This document shows positions 1 through 9,098 of a stretch of DNA of 57,383 nt, one piece after another. The position numbers and the translations under genes were made by a program. Position 1 is the stretch's first letter; each line of letters opens with the position of its first letter. Origin of the DNA: a bacterium (GTDB lineage Bacteria > ARS69). The notes below the pieces were generated by a model. It worked only from the letters and a program-made list of their open reading frames with translations, made no database searches and was not told the DNA's origin. The DNA is taken from positions 1-57,383 of the forward strand of contig JALGZR010000006.1 in assembly GCA_025774805.1 (NCBI GenBank). Direction: 5' to 3'.

Positions 1-1755
1 GGCGGGACGCAGGTGGGGGTGGTGAGCGTGATGCGCCCGACGCGGGAGTCGGGCTACGCCGAAGAGGACGTGCTCTTTCTGACGGCTCTGGGCTCGCTGA
101 TCGGCGGCCAGATCGGTCACGCCCGCGCCCGGACTCAGGGACGGGAGGCGATCCGCAAGACAATCGAGGCGCTGACGGTCGCCCTCGAGGCGCGCGATCC
201 TTACACCCGAGGGCACTCCCAACGGGTGGGAATGTACTGCCTCGCCATCGCGAACGAGCTCGAGGCCGCGGGCAAGCACACGTTCGGAAAGGACCAGCGC
301 AACTCCCTGCTCATGTCCGCGCTGCTGCACGACATCGGAAAGATCGGAATACGGGACGAGATCCTCTTCAAGCCGGCGAAGCTCAACCGCGAGGAGTACG
401 ACCTCATCAAGTCCCATCCACTGAAGGGAGCCGAGATCGTCCGGATGATTCCCGGTTTCGACGACGACGTGATCGCCGGAATCCTCGGTCACCACGAACG
501 GTACGATGGGCGCGGCTATCCGGCCGGAATCGTAGGCGAGAAGATCCACATCTTCGGTCGGATCATCGGCCTGGCGGACGCCTTCGACGCGATCGTCACG
601 AGCCGTCCGTACAGCAATGCGGGAACCTTCCAGTACGCCATGGAGCGGATCGAGGAGCTCGCGGGCATCGCCTTCGATCCGGAGATGGTGCGCGCCATGC
701 ACCGGGCACTGAAAGACCCCACCGTGTGGACGGAGCTGGGGGCGATCTCACGGGTCCGTCCGGAGTCGGCTTCGATGAAGGTCGAGGTGCAGGAGGCCGA
801 CCAGGCCGATCGGACCTTGCGCCGGATCTTCGGACGGAACGTCACCGACCTGCCGACCCTGCCGCACGTGGTCTCGCAGGTTCTCGAGAAGACGCGCAAC
901 TCCGACACGAACTTGAGCGAGATCGTCCAGCTGATCTCGACCGATCAGGGGCTGGTCTCCACGTACCTCCGTCTCGTCAACTCCGCCTTCTACGGATTCA
1001 GTCGTCGCATTACGACTCTCAAGCAGGCGATCACCCTCCTCGGCTTTCGGAGCGTTCGCAACGTCGTGGTCAACGCCGGGGTCGTGGGGATCTTCCGGAA
1101 GCGGACTTTCAACAACCGCTACCGCCACCGCCTCTGGGATCACTCGGTCACCTGCGCCCTCGCGGCCCGGTTCCTCTCGTCCGAGGTGGGCTACGGGGCG
1201 AAGGAGGAGGCCTTCACCGCGGGGCTCCTGCACGACATCGGGAAAGTCGTGATCGATCAGTACGCCCCGCGGGACTCGGCCACGGTCATGGAGCGGATCG
1301 AGGCCGGAAGCGAGGCCCGAGACGCGGAAGTCGAGATCCTCGGTGTCGATCACACCCGGATCGGGGCTTGGATCGCGGAACGTTGGCACCTCCCCAAGTC
1401 CCTCTGCTGGGTGATCGAGCACCACCACGAGTGGGACTCTTCCGACGTGCCCGGGGAGCAGGACCTCGTGAAGCTCGTGGCCGCCGCGAACGCGATCGCG
1501 AAGATCCGTCGCACGGACGACACCGAAGCACTTCATCAGGCGGTGGAGGAGTTCGCGGCCACTCCCGCGAACGTCTACGGCTTCGATCCCGGGGCGATCG
1601 TACGGCTCCTGGACCCCATCTGGGCCGGCAAGATCGAGGCGATGAAGACCTTCGGACACGGGCCGGTGATGGACCGGATCGAGACGAAGGACGAAGAGGC
1701 CGCCGCATCGGCCTCGTCCTCCACGACCGGCCCCGACGCATCGGCTACGGCCTAG
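1..1755 (+). CDS. HD-GYP plus HDOD signalling protein, 5' end cut by window
   Basis: The frame is open from base 1, so the N-terminus lies outside the window. The first 35 or so visible residues look like the end of a GAF sensor domain. An HD-GYP domain follows, with the metal-binding LLHDIGKIG and the diagnostic HHERYDGRGYP, so hydrolysis of cyclic di-GMP is likely. The second half is an HDOD domain that still keeps an LLHDIGK motif, which many HDOD domains have lost. The tail is rich in Ala and Ser. The TAG stop is also the first three bases of a palindromic repeat. Family assignment is firm; the input signal is unknown. Confidence 0.88.
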   Translation, partial: GGTQVGVVSVMRPTRESGYAEEDVLFLTALGSLIGGQIGHARARTQGREAIRKTIEALTVALEARDPYTRGHSQRVGMYCLAIANELEAAGKHTFGKDQRNSLLMSALLHDIGKIGIRDEILFKPAKLNREEYDLIKSHPLKGAEIVRMIPGFDDDVIAGILGHHERYDGRGYPAGIVGEKIHIFGRIIGLADAFDAIVTSRPYSNAGTFQYAMERIEELAGIAFDPEMVRAMHRALKDPTVWTELGAISRVRPESASMKVEVQEADQADRTLRRIFGRNVTDLPTLPHVVSQVLEKTRNSDTNLSEIVQLISTDQGLVSTYLRLVNSAFYGFSRRITTLKQAITLLGFRSVRNVVVNAGVVGIFRKRTFNNRYRHRLWDHSVTCALAARFLSSEVGYGAKEEAFTAGLLHDIGKVVIDQYAPRDSATVMERIEAGSEARDAEVEILGVDHTRIGAWIAERWHLPKSLCWVIEHHHEWDSSDVPGEQDLVKLVAAANAIAKIRRTDDTEALHQAVEEFAATPANVYGFDPGAIVRLLDPIWAGKIEAMKTFGHGPVMDRIETKDEEAAASASSSTTGPDASATA

Positions 1756-1935
1756 ATCCCGCATATCTCACCGGTCTCTGCTGCGGCAGCGGCGAAGCCG
1801 CGCCTGGCTTCGTCACTGCGGCGCTTCCGCCCTGCGACGGGGCTACGGCCCCGCCTCGGGCGAAAGCCCCCCATCTCCTCGCCAGCCACGACGATCCGCA
1901 GCCTCGCGACGAGCCCGGTGAGAAACGCGGCCTAG
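1753..1935 (+). repeat. Family A palindromic element, full length
   Basis: About 183 bp with near-perfect terminal inverted arms (CCCGCATATCTCACCGG against CCGGTGAGAAACGCGG), flanked on both sides by CCTAG. The interior has the GCGGC/GCCGC hairpin and the CCCTGCGAC-hairpin-CTCGGG core. Its first TAG is the stop codon of the HD-GYP gene. Confidence 0.9.
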
Positions 1936-1998
1936 CCTCGGGCAGCGCCCGCGTCCGCTCCGAACGCCCGGCCCGCGTCTGTGGTACCGTCCGGACCC

Positions 1999-3336
1999 AT
2001 GGAACGCGATCACCTCGATGTCGGAATCGACCCGGGGGCGCCGCTCGCGGATCGCCTTCGCCCCCGCCGGCTCGACGAGATTCTCGGACAGGAGGCCCTC
2101 GTCGGGGAGGGAGCGCCCCTGCGCCGCTCCGTCGAGCGTGGGTCGCTCCCCTCCCTGGTGCTGTGGGGGCCGCCGGGCTGCGGCAAGACCACCCTCGCCC
2201 GCGTGCTGGCGCGCGAGGTCGAGGCCGAGTTCGTGGAAGTGTCGGCCGTGTCCTCGGGCGTGAAGACGCTGCGGGAGGTCGTGGCGCTCGCGACGCGGCA
2301 CCGGCAGCACGGCCGGCGGACGGTTCTGTTCATCGACGAGATCCACCGATTCAACAAGGCGCAGCAGGACGCGATCCTGCCCGCGGTCGAGAAGGGGATC
2401 GTCGTCTTGATCGGCGCGACGACGGAGAATCCCTCGTTCGAAGTGATCGCGCCGCTTCGCTCGCGCTGCCACGTGCTCCGTCTCGAGGCGCTCCGCAGCG
2501 ACCTCATCCGCCGACTCGTGGAGCGGGCACTCGCGGACAGGGAGCGAGGGCTCGGCGCCGAGGCCGTGGAGATCGACGAGAAGGCCTTGGACGAGCTCGT
2601 CCGCCGCTCCAACGGCGATGCGCGCATTGCGCTCAACCTGCTCGAGGCGGGGGTGAGGGCGCGTCCGGACGGAGAGCCCCGAGTCGACGCGGCCACGATC
2701 GCGGGTCTGGCGAAGGAGAACACGATCCTCTACGACCGGGCGGCGGGGCGTCACTACGACCACGCGTCCGCGCTCCAGAAGAGCCTCCGGGGCTCGGATC
2801 CCGACGCGGCGCTCTACTGGATGGCGAAGATGCTCGCCGCGGGTGAGGATCCGCGGTTCGTCGCCCGCCGCATCCTCGTCACCGCCGCCGAGGACGTCGG
2901 CCTCGCGGATCCGCACGCGCTACCGGTGGCAGTGGCCGCGTTCCAGGCGCTCGAGTTCCTCGGCATGCCGGAGGCGAGGATTCCCCTGGCCGAAGCCGCG
3001 ATCTACGTGGCGACGGCGCCGAAGTCGAACAGCGCGGCCAAGGCGATCGACGCCGCGCTGACGGCCATCCGGGACGAGGGTCTCTCCTTCGAAGTGCCTC
3101 CGTTTCTGCGGATGACGGGAGGCGACCGCCGGAAGTACCGCTATCCGCACAACGCGCCCGGCCACTTCCTGCGGGACGATTACCTGCCCGAGGAGCTGGG
3201 CGGGAGGTCGTTCTACGTTCCCGGGGAGCTCGGGGACGAGCGCGAGACCGCGAAGCGGGTGCGCGGCGCTCTCGGTCGCGGGCGGGAGCGGGACGAGGAC
3301 CCCGGTCGGCCGCCGGCCCGCGACCGCGAGTCCTGA
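1999..3336 (+). CDS. rarA: RarA/MgsA-type replication-associated AAA+ ATPase
   Basis: The 445-residue product has Walker A GPPGCGKTT near residue 58, Walker B VLFIDEIHRF with the FNKAQQDA segment typical of RarA, the sensor stretch GATTENPSFE, and the C-terminal tetramerisation region (YRYPHNAPGHF). RarA acts at stalled replication forks. ATG 1999 is preferred over GTG 1981 because homologues begin close to the LADRLRPRRLDEILGQ segment. No strong ribosome site is visible, and the region just upstream is repeat-derived. The gene converges on the alcohol dehydrogenase. Confidence 0.93.
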   Translation: MERDHLDVGIDPGAPLADRLRPRRLDEILGQEALVGEGAPLRRSVERGSLPSLVLWGPPGCGKTTLARVLAREVEAEFVEVSAVSSGVKTLREVVALATRHRQHGRRTVLFIDEIHRFNKAQQDAILPAVEKGIVVLIGATTENPSFEVIAPLRSRCHVLRLEALRSDLIRRLVERALADRERGLGAEAVEIDEKALDELVRRSNGDARIALNLLEAGVRARPDGEPRVDAATIAGLAKENTILYDRAAGRHYDHASALQKSLRGSDPDAALYWMAKMLAAGEDPRFVARRILVTAAEDVGLADPHALPVAVAAFQALEFLGMPEARIPLAEAAIYVATAPKSNSAAKAIDAALTAIRDEGLSFEVPPFLRMTGGDRRKYRYPHNAPGHFLRDDYLPEELGGRSFYVPGELGDERETAKRVRGALGRGRERDEDPGRPPARDRES

Positions 3337-3375
3337 CCCCGGCGAACCGGCCGGCCGCCCTCGTCGCGGCGCCTC

Positions 3376-4377
3376 TCAGCCCGCCACTTCCAGCACCGCC
3401 TGTCCCGCGATCGCCGCGGCCTTCACGTCGCGCAGCGCCTCGTTCGCGTGCTCGAAAGCGTAGGTGCGGACCTCGGCGCGGATGGAAGCGACCGCCGCGA
3501 GCTCGAGGAACTCGCGCGCGTCGGCGCGCGTCACGTGAGAGACGCTGCGCACCGCGCGCTCGCCGAAGATCCGCTCGTAGGGAAATGACGGGATGTCGGT
3601 GAGGTGGACCGCGTTGATCGCGAGAGTTCCCCCCCGGCGCAAATGGCGCAAGCTCGCCGGGACGAGCTCCCCGGCGGGAGCGAACGTCACGATCGCGTGG
3701 CACTCGGCGGGATCGCCGTCCTCGATTCCCTCGGCGCGGACCGCGCCGAGGGCGAGCGCCTGCCGCCGGTGGTGCTCCCCGCGCGTGAAGACGGTCACCT
3801 CGCATCCCCAGTGGCGCGCCATCTGGAGGACGAGGTGGGCCGACGCCCCGAAGCCCACGAGCCCGAGCCGCTGTCCGGGGCGGAGTCCGGTCAGGCGAAC
3901 GGACCGGTAGCCGATGACCCCGGCACAGAGCAAGGGGGCCGCCTCGCGGGGCGGCAGTCCGGAGGGCAGGCTCGCGGTCACGTCCGCCCTGGCAACCGCC
4001 CACTCCGCATAGCCGCCGTGACGGTCCCATCCCGTGAACGTCGCGTCCGCGCAGAGGTTCTCCCGCCCCTCGTCGCAGTGATCGCAGACGCCGCACGTCC
4101 CGCCGAGCCAGGTGACTCCGACCACCTCTCCGGGGCGCGGTCGGCTCACTCCCGGTCCCCGGGCTTCCACCTCCCCGACGATCTGGTGGCCGGGAACCAC
4201 GGGACCGGCTCGGAGGGGAAGATCGCCCTCGGCCACGTGAACGTCGGTGTGGCAGACGCCGCAGGCGAGGACCCTCAGCCGAACCTCTCCCGGGCCGGGC
4301 ACGGGCGTGGGCAGTTCGCTCCGGACGAGCGGATCCTCGGCGACCGGACGGGGGCTTTCGACCAACCAGGCGCGCAT
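3376..4377 (-). CDS. Zinc-dependent alcohol dehydrogenase, medium-chain family
   Basis: The 333-residue product has the catalytic zinc motif CGVCHTD near residue 36, the GH pair in VVPGHQIVGEVE, and a four-cysteine structural zinc site (CGVCDHCDEGRENLC). A Rossmann segment LGLVGFGASAHL follows. It resembles the AdhA/AdhP-like class that oxidises primary alcohols with NAD(P). Start ATG 4377 follows GAGGAG at good spacing; a longer upstream frame has no such support. It is divergent from the NmrA-like gene with about 200 bp between. Substrate is not predictable. Confidence 0.88.
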   Translation of the reverse strand: MRAWLVESPRPVAEDPLVRSELPTPVPGPGEVRLRVLACGVCHTDVHVAEGDLPLRAGPVVPGHQIVGEVEARGPGVSRPRPGEVVGVTWLGGTCGVCDHCDEGRENLCADATFTGWDRHGGYAEWAVARADVTASLPSGLPPREAAPLLCAGVIGYRSVRLTGLRPGQRLGLVGFGASAHLVLQMARHWGCEVTVFTRGEHHRRQALALGAVRAEGIEDGDPAECHAIVTFAPAGELVPASLRHLRRGGTLAINAVHLTDIPSFPYERIFGERAVRSVSHVTRADAREFLELAAVASIRAEVRTYAFEHANEALRDVKAAAIAGQAVLEVAG

Positions 4378-4580
4378 CGGGCTCTCCTCACCCGATTCGT
4401 GATTCCGGAGACGGGAATCCCCCGCCCCGGAAGGAGCATCCAAGGTACCAGCCGAGCCCGGAAGGTGCACACCGGTCGCGCCCTCGCCACCGGTTCGCCT
4501 CCCGACGCGTCGGCGCCCTTCCATCCCCGGCCGCCGACCCTCTCGAGGGTGGACGGCCGATCCCCTTCAGGAGCAAATCG

Positions 4581-5480
4581 ATGCGCATCGCCGTCACCAC
4601 CCCCACCGGCAACATCGGAAGCGTCGTGACCGACCGACTTCTCGAAGCCGGTGCCGAGGTCGTTCTTCTCGCCCGTCACCCCGATAAGGTGAAGTCGTTC
4701 GTCGACCGGGGCGCCACCGTCATCGCCGGATCCCTCCGGGACATGAACACCCTTCGGGAGGCCACGCACGGGGTCGACGCCCTCTTCTGGCTGACGCCGC
4801 CCGACTACCAGGCGGAGAACGTCCGGGCCAGTCAGCTCTCCTTCGGGGAGAGCGCCGTGGGCGCGATCAAGGCGAACCGGATCCCCCGCGTCGTGAACCT
4901 CTCGAGCTACGGAGCCCACCTGGAGTCGGGAACCGGCCCGGTTCGCGGGCTCGCGGAGATCGAGAGGAAGCTCGACCGGGTTGCCGCGAACGTCACGCAC
5001 CTGAGGCCGACCGCGTTCATGGAGAACATTCTCACCTCGCTCGAGACGATCCGGAGCTCGAGGTCGATCTTCCTCCCCGTGTCCGGAAAGACCCCGGTCG
5101 AGATGATCGCGACGCGCGACATCGGCGAGTTCGCCGCGAAACGGCTCCTCGACGACTCGTGGAACGGTCGTCACGTGATCGAGCTCTTCGGACCGAAGCG
5201 TCATACCTTCGATGAGGCGGCGTCGCTCGTCTCCGAGGCGGTGGGTGAGACGGTCACGCACGTCCCCGTGCCGCCCGAGGCGGCGCGCGAGGCGATGACC
5301 GGGATGGGCATCTCGGCGGACGCGGCGAACGGCATCCTCGAGATCTACGCCGGCTTCGAGGACCGGCGGCTTCTCCCCGATCACGAGCCGCCGTCCGAGG
5401 CCCGTACCCCGACAACCTTCGCCGAGTTCTCCCGTGACGTCATCGCGCCGATGGCGAAGGGGTCCCCGCAGACGACCTGA
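4581..5480 (+). CDS. NmrA-like NAD(P)-binding protein
   Basis: The 299-residue product begins with a Rossmann motif of the atypical short-chain dehydrogenase type (TTPTGNIGS), followed by FWLTPPDY and VNLSSYGAH and a C-terminal substrate region. NmrA-like proteins sense NAD(P) redox state or act as quinone or nitroreductase-like enzymes. The catalytic Tyr-x3-Lys of classical short-chain dehydrogenases is not evident. AGGAG sits about 9 bases before the ATG. Divergent pairing with an alcohol dehydrogenase suggests a shared redox theme, by inference only. Confidence 0.8.
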   Translation: MRIAVTTPTGNIGSVVTDRLLEAGAEVVLLARHPDKVKSFVDRGATVIAGSLRDMNTLREATHGVDALFWLTPPDYQAENVRASQLSFGESAVGAIKANRIPRVVNLSSYGAHLESGTGPVRGLAEIERKLDRVAANVTHLRPTAFMENILTSLETIRSSRSIFLPVSGKTPVEMIATRDIGEFAAKRLLDDSWNGRHVIELFGPKRHTFDEAASLVSEAVGETVTHVPVPPEAAREAMTGMGISADAANGILEIYAGFEDRRLLPDHEPPSEARTPTTFAEFSRDVIAPMAKGSPQTT

Positions 5481-5519
5481 CCTCGCGTTCCGAGAAGCGG
5501 TCCCCAGTCCGTGCTCCGC

Positions 5520-5541
5520 GGGCCGGCCTTCGGGCCGGCCC
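5520..5541 (+). terminator. GC-rich hairpin after the NmrA-like gene
   Basis: Perfect 9-bp stem GGGCCGGCC/GGCCGGCCC around a TTCG tetraloop, 40 bases after the stop codon. No T tract follows, so termination may be weak. Confidence 0.6.
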
Positions 5542-5919
5542 GTCTCTTCGACGGCCGGGAAACGGCGGGCCCGAAGAGAGCGAAGTCTCCCGGACCGGGG
5601 CGGAGCCCTCATTCTGCGCTCAATTCCAGGTGCAGATTTGCCGTTTTCTAGCGAGAGGGCGAGGCCGGGATTCCGGCTTCCCTCTCGAAGCGAAGACCAT
5701 CTCCGGATTTCCTCCCGATCCGCCCCCTAGACGGCTGACGAGAGCGGGACCCGGTCCCCGAGGCCGACGGGAGAGGAGAGGTCGTCGTCGTGATCGCACC
5801 GGAGGGCTGCGGAGAGACCCCGGGAACACTCCGGGAATCCCCTAAAGTCCCAACCGAACGGTGTCGATCCCAGCGATGATCAGCCATTCTCGCCCTTCGA
5901 ATCGCATGGGGAGAAGCAC
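5542..5919. other. Gene-free stretch
   Basis: About 380 bases between the hairpin and the small HTH gene. Short open frames on both strands lack ribosome sites and family features. I see no clear promoter, RNA or repeat here. Confidence 0.4.
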
Positions 5920-6114
5920 ATGGAGAGGAGCAAGAGAACTCCGGGCGTCAACGGCATCATGGATATCAGTGAGGCGGCCGACTATCTCCACATCAAGAAG
6001 TGGACCCTCTACCGGCTCGTGAAGCGCGGGAAGATCCCGGGCATCAAGGTGGGCGGGCAGTGGAGATTCAAAAAGGAAGTCCTCGACGAGATGTTCACAC
6101 AGAACGCGGAATGA
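5920..6114 (+). CDS. Small excisionase-type helix-turn-helix DNA-binding protein
   Basis: The 64-residue product is a single winged helix-turn-helix of the MerR/excisionase kind: MDISEAADYLHIKKWTLYRLVKRGKIPGIKVGGQWRF. The WTLYRLVKRGKIP recognition segment and the GGQWRF wing are typical. ATG 5920 follows GGAGAAG; an internal ATG at 5959 would still encode the whole domain. No integrase, phage or conjugation gene lies nearby, so it is more likely a free-standing regulator than a true excisionase. Confidence 0.83.
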   Translation: MERSKRTPGVNGIMDISEAADYLHIKKWTLYRLVKRGKIPGIKVGGQWRFKKEVLDEMFTQNAE

Positions 6115-6186
6115 TCTCGGTCTCTCGAGTCTCGCCGAGGTCTTCGCGCGGAGCCGAGGGCTCGGGCTCCGAGAGACTTCGGCGAG

Positions 6187-6214
6187 ATGCTCGACTCGAC
6201 GCCGGGTCGAGCAT
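6187..6214. other. Inverted repeat downstream of the HTH gene
   Basis: Nine-base arms ATGCTCGAC and GTCGAGCAT separated by 10 bases. It could be a hairpin in the HTH transcript or a protein-binding site. The centre lies about 210 bases before the sigma-54-like site at 6406. Confidence 0.35.
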
Positions 6215-6266
6215 GCTCTTCAGAACTTGGGGAGAATTCCCCACTCCTTGACGGGGAATCTTCCCC

Positions 6267-6306
6267 GAAAGCCCTCCGCCCCTCCGGGGGACGGAGGGCT
6301 TTCTTT
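6267..6306 (+). terminator. Rho-independent terminator
   Basis: A 12-bp stem GAAAGCCCTCCG/CGGAGGGCTTTC with a short TTT run after it. It ends the transcript of the small HTH gene and insulates the TPR gene downstream. Confidence 0.85.
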
Positions 6307-6405
6307 GGCCCGACCCCAATCCCCGACCTCCCTCTGACGCCCCCGTAGGCTCTCTCGGGGGCATTTCCCTCTCGGCCGCCGTCGAACGGCTCCCCGGCGG
6401 GTTTT

Positions 6406-6422
6406 CTGGTCCCGTACTTGCG
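6406..6422 (+). promoter_or_regulatory. Possible sigma-54 promoter for the TPR gene
   Basis: TGG and TTGC occur at the -24/-12 positions (GG at 6408, GC at 6420, exactly 10 bases between). The -24 box is TGGTCC rather than TGGCAC. It lies about 50 bases before the proposed TTG start and after a terminator. Confidence 0.4.
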
Positions 6423-6471
6423 TTCCTTTCCGGCAAACCGGTTTCTGGGGGCCCCGTCCCGGAGAACGACT

Positions 6472-7290
6472 TTGCACCTCGAATCCCAGCATCGTGCTCT
6501 CATCGCCGTTGCGGTCCTCGGCGCTGCCGCCGTCGCCTCCGGGGAACCGGGGCCCTCCCCTCTCGACCCCTCGCCTCCCGACGCATCCTCCCCCGCGCCC
6601 GCCCTCTGCCCACCCGCCGCGTGGGTGGAGGGGAACGTGGTCTCCCCCCCCTTCCTGACCTGGGGACCGGAGACGGAGAAGATCTTCCGGGAGGAGAACC
6701 GCCACAACGACTACTCGGCCGAGATCCACTACGATCTCGGTCTCTACTTCTTCGAGCAGGGAGAGCACGACCTCTCTCTCAGGCACTACCGTCAAGCCAT
6801 CGAAATCGATCCCGAGTTCGCCGAGGCGTACTTCGGCGTCGGTCTGATCTTTTACACGTTGGGTGACGACGAGAACGCGATCCGGTTCTATCTGAGCTCC
6901 CTCGAGTACGATCCCCGGGACGCGGACACCCGCAACAACCTGGGCCTCATCTACTACCGGCGGGGTGAGCTCGCCCTGGCCCGCGCCCAGATCGAAGAGG
7001 CGATCCGCCTCCAGCCCGACTTCACCGACGCCTTCTACAACCTGGGTCTCGTGTCCTACCGGCAGGACGAGCCGCACGTGGCCATCGCGCACTTCTTGAA
7101 GGCGCTCAACCACGATCCCACCTACCTTCGCGCCCGGTTCAATCTCGGGGTCGTCTACTTCGAGCTCGGCATGAACGATCAGGCCGAGGAGCAGTGGACC
7201 CTGATCGAGAAGCAGGCCCCGAACACCCCCCTCGCCATCCAGGCCCGGGAAAGCCTGACGATCCTCCGCGAGAAGAAGGGCTCAGACTAG
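6472..7290 (+). CDS. Secreted tetratricopeptide repeat protein
   Basis: The 272-residue product starts with a signal peptide (about residues 1-23, ending VASGEPG), then a proline-rich linker. At least five TPR units run from about residue 80 to the end, with typical motifs such as AEAYFGVGLIFYTLGD, ADTRNNLGLIYYRRGE and TDAFYNLGLVSYR. TTG 6472 is chosen because GGAGA lies about 7 bases upstream and the signal peptide begins right after it. TPR proteins scaffold complexes; no partner is evident. The stop codon TAG is the first three bases of a family A element. Confidence 0.82.
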   Translation: MHLESQHRALIAVAVLGAAAVASGEPGPSPLDPSPPDASSPAPALCPPAAWVEGNVVSPPFLTWGPETEKIFREENRHNDYSAEIHYDLGLYFFEQGEHDLSLRHYRQAIEIDPEFAEAYFGVGLIFYTLGDDENAIRFYLSSLEYDPRDADTRNNLGLIYYRRGELALARAQIEEAIRLQPDFTDAFYNLGLVSYRQDEPHVAIAHFLKALNHDPTYLRARFNLGVVYFELGMNDQAEEQWTLIEKQAPNTPLAIQARESLTILREKKGSD

Positions 7291-7468
7291 CCCGCATTTC
7301 TCACCAGGCTCGTCGCGAGGCTGCGGATAGTCGTGGCTGGCGAGGAGATGGGGTGCTTTCGCCCGAGGCGGGGCTGTAGCCCCGTCGCAGGGCGGAAGTG
7401 CCCCAGCGACGAAGCCAGACGCGGCTTCGCCGCTGCCGCGGCAGAAACTGGTGAGAAATGCGGGCTAG
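7288..7468 (-). repeat. Family A palindromic element, full length, reversed
   Basis: Perfect outer arms (TAGCCCGCATTTCTCACCAG and its complement), CTAG on both sides, and the core hairpin read on the minus strand. TAG at 7288-7290 is the stop codon of the TPR gene. This is the only full-length copy in reverse orientation. Confidence 0.92.
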
Positions 7469-7533
7469 CCTCGGTCTTGCCGGGGCGGGCGCGGTCGGCC
7501 ACACTCCCCATCTCGCTGTCACCGGAGAAGACC

Positions 7534-8292
7534 TTGGGCGTTACCCCGACGACGCTTCCCTTTCTCGTTCTGGCCGGCGGTCTCTCCGGTTTCGTCAACA
7601 CGGTCGCGGGAGGGGGCTCACTCTTCACGTTTCCCCTTCTCATTCTCCTGGGATTTCCTCCGCAGCTCGCGAACGGTACGAACCGGGTCTCGATACTGAT
7701 GCAGAATCTGGTCGCCGTGCCGACCTACGCGAAGCAGGGCTACTTCTTTCCGAAGCAGGCCCTCGCGCTCGGGGCGGCCGCGGTTCCGGCGGCGTTCCTC
7801 GGCGCGGCGACCGCGGCGCGACTCGATCCGGAGCCGTTCCGGAAGATCGCCGCCCTCCTTCTGCTCGCCGTGCTGACGACGCTCTTTCTCAAGCCGACCG
7901 CCTGGACGCGGGATCGTTCTCGGGACCGGATTCGGTGGAAGGGCGCGATTCCCTTGATGATCGCCGTGGGGTTTTACGGGGGATTCTTTCAGATCGGCAC
8001 GGGCATGCCGCTTCTGGCGGTGATCGTTCTGGTCGGCGGCTGGGACCTCGTCTCGGCGAACTCGCTGAAGGTCGAAGTGGTTCTTCTGTTCACGACCATG
8101 GCGGTCATCGTGTTCGCCCTGCACGATCAGATCGACTGGCCCGCGGGCGCCGCGCTCGGCGTTGGGAACATGGCGGGCGCGTGGATCGGCGCCCATTCGG
8201 CCGTGAAGCGCGGCCCGGGCTGGATCCGTTGGGTGCTCATCACCATGGCCACTCTCGCCGCCCTCAAGATGGTGTTCGGCGGAGGGGTCTAG
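7534..8292 (+). CDS. TauE/SafE-family sulfite/anion exporter
   Basis: The 252-residue product is a polytopic membrane protein with the family signature GFVNTVAGGGSLFTFPLL and a second internal repeat containing FYGGFFQIGTGMPLL. Members export sulfite, sulfoacetate or related anions. TTG 7534 is chosen because GGAGAAG lies just upstream and the first membrane helix follows at once; the longer frame from 7333 runs through the repeat. The TAG stop forms the start of a truncated family A element. Confidence 0.85.
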   Translation: MGVTPTTLPFLVLAGGLSGFVNTVAGGGSLFTFPLLILLGFPPQLANGTNRVSILMQNLVAVPTYAKQGYFFPKQALALGAAAVPAAFLGAATAARLDPEPFRKIAALLLLAVLTTLFLKPTAWTRDRSRDRIRWKGAIPLMIAVGFYGGFFQIGTGMPLLAVIVLVGGWDLVSANSLKVEVVLLFTTMAVIVFALHDQIDWPAGAALGVGNMAGAWIGAHSAVKRGPGWIRWVLITMATLAALKMVFGGGV

Positions 8293-8360
8293 CCTGCATA
8301 TCTCACCAGCCTCTGCCGTGGCCGCGAAGGCGAAGGAGGCAGGGAAGCGCCGGTGATGTC
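8290..8360 (+). repeat. Family A element, truncated left end
   Basis: The left arm TAGCCTGCATATCTCACCAG and the CTCTGC that follows match family A; the remainder is decayed and there is no right arm. TAG is the stop codon of the TauE-like gene. Confidence 0.7.
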
Positions 8361-8395
8361 GCGGCCGATCGGTCGGATGAAGAGACGGCCGCGGC

Positions 8396-9049
8396 TCAGC
8401 CCACCGGCTGGGGTTTCCGGCTTTTTGGGCGAAGGATTCCCTCGACGATTCGATCGACCGCCGGCTGCATCCGTTCGAAGATGCTCGCCTCGCCGGTCAT
8501 GCGGTACGTCCAGCCGCATCCCACGCAGAGCGCCATGAGACGCTCCCCGACGTCGTCGGGATCCACGTCCTCGCGGAACTCCCCCGTCGCCTGGCCGATC
8601 CGGACGACGCTCGCGAAGTCGCCGATGAACGTCCGGGCCGCACCGCGGAGCGCCCGGGCGATCTCGTCGTGAGGATCGATGGCGTCGACGGCGAGATTGA
8701 GGAAGAGACAGCCGCCCTCGAAAACACCCGACGTCCAGTAGCGGCCGTAGGTGTCGAGGGTCCGGGAGAGACGCTCCGTGGGCGTGGTCACGCTCTTCAG
8801 CTCGTCCCGGAAGAACTCGCGCGCCATCGCGACGGACTCCCCGATGAGGGCGAGGACCATTTCCCGCTTCGACGAGAAATGGGCCATGATGCCGCCCTTG
8901 GAGTAGCCCGTACGGCTCGCGATCTTGCCGATCGACATACCTTGTATGCCCTCTCGTGACAGAAGCTGCACTGCCTCGCTCACGAGTCCGGCACGGCCCC
9001 CTCGGGCCGTCGGGCGGACGCCCGCCGCCGGTTCCACCGCTCCCACCAT
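8396..9049 (-). CDS. TetR-family transcriptional regulator
   Basis: The 217-residue product has an N-terminal TetR helix-turn-helix (GMSIGKIASRTGYSKGGIMAHFSSKREMVLA, about residues 38-68) and a helical ligand-binding half. ATG 9049 follows GGGAGG at good spacing. It converges on the TauE-like exporter. A CGAACGTTCG palindrome 40 bases upstream of the start is a candidate autoregulatory operator. Ligand unknown. Confidence 0.88.
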   Translation of the reverse strand: MVGAVEPAAGVRPTARGGRAGLVSEAVQLLSREGIQGMSIGKIASRTGYSKGGIMAHFSSKREMVLALIGESVAMAREFFRDELKSVTTPTERLSRTLDTYGRYWTSGVFEGGCLFLNLAVDAIDPHDEIARALRGAARTFIGDFASVVRIGQATGEFREDVDPDDVGERLMALCVGCGWTYRMTGEASIFERMQPAVDRIVEGILRPKSRKPQPVG

Positions 9050-9088
9050 GATCCACCTCCCCTCGACGCGAACGTCCCGCGGCTTGCA

Positions 9089-9098
9089 CGAACGTTCG
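9089..9098. promoter_or_regulatory. Candidate TetR operator
   Basis: Perfect 10-base palindrome CGAACGTTCG in the 5' region of the TetR gene. Position and symmetry fit autorepression; there is no direct proof. Confidence 0.35.

Noticed and set aside
726-2846. 706-codon frame overlapping the HD-GYP and rarA genes
   Set aside because: It is a GC-rich shadow frame crossing two well-supported genes in another frame, with low-complexity Arg/Gly/Pro-rich sequence.
5648-5887. 79-codon minus-strand frame between the NmrA-like gene and the HTH gene
   Set aside because: No ribosome site, low-complexity Ser/Arg/Pro-rich composition and no recognisable family.
7458-8672. 404-codon frame starting at the ATG of a family A arm
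   Set aside because: It is a shadow frame of the TauE-like exporter, with Arg/Gly-rich composition and no family features.
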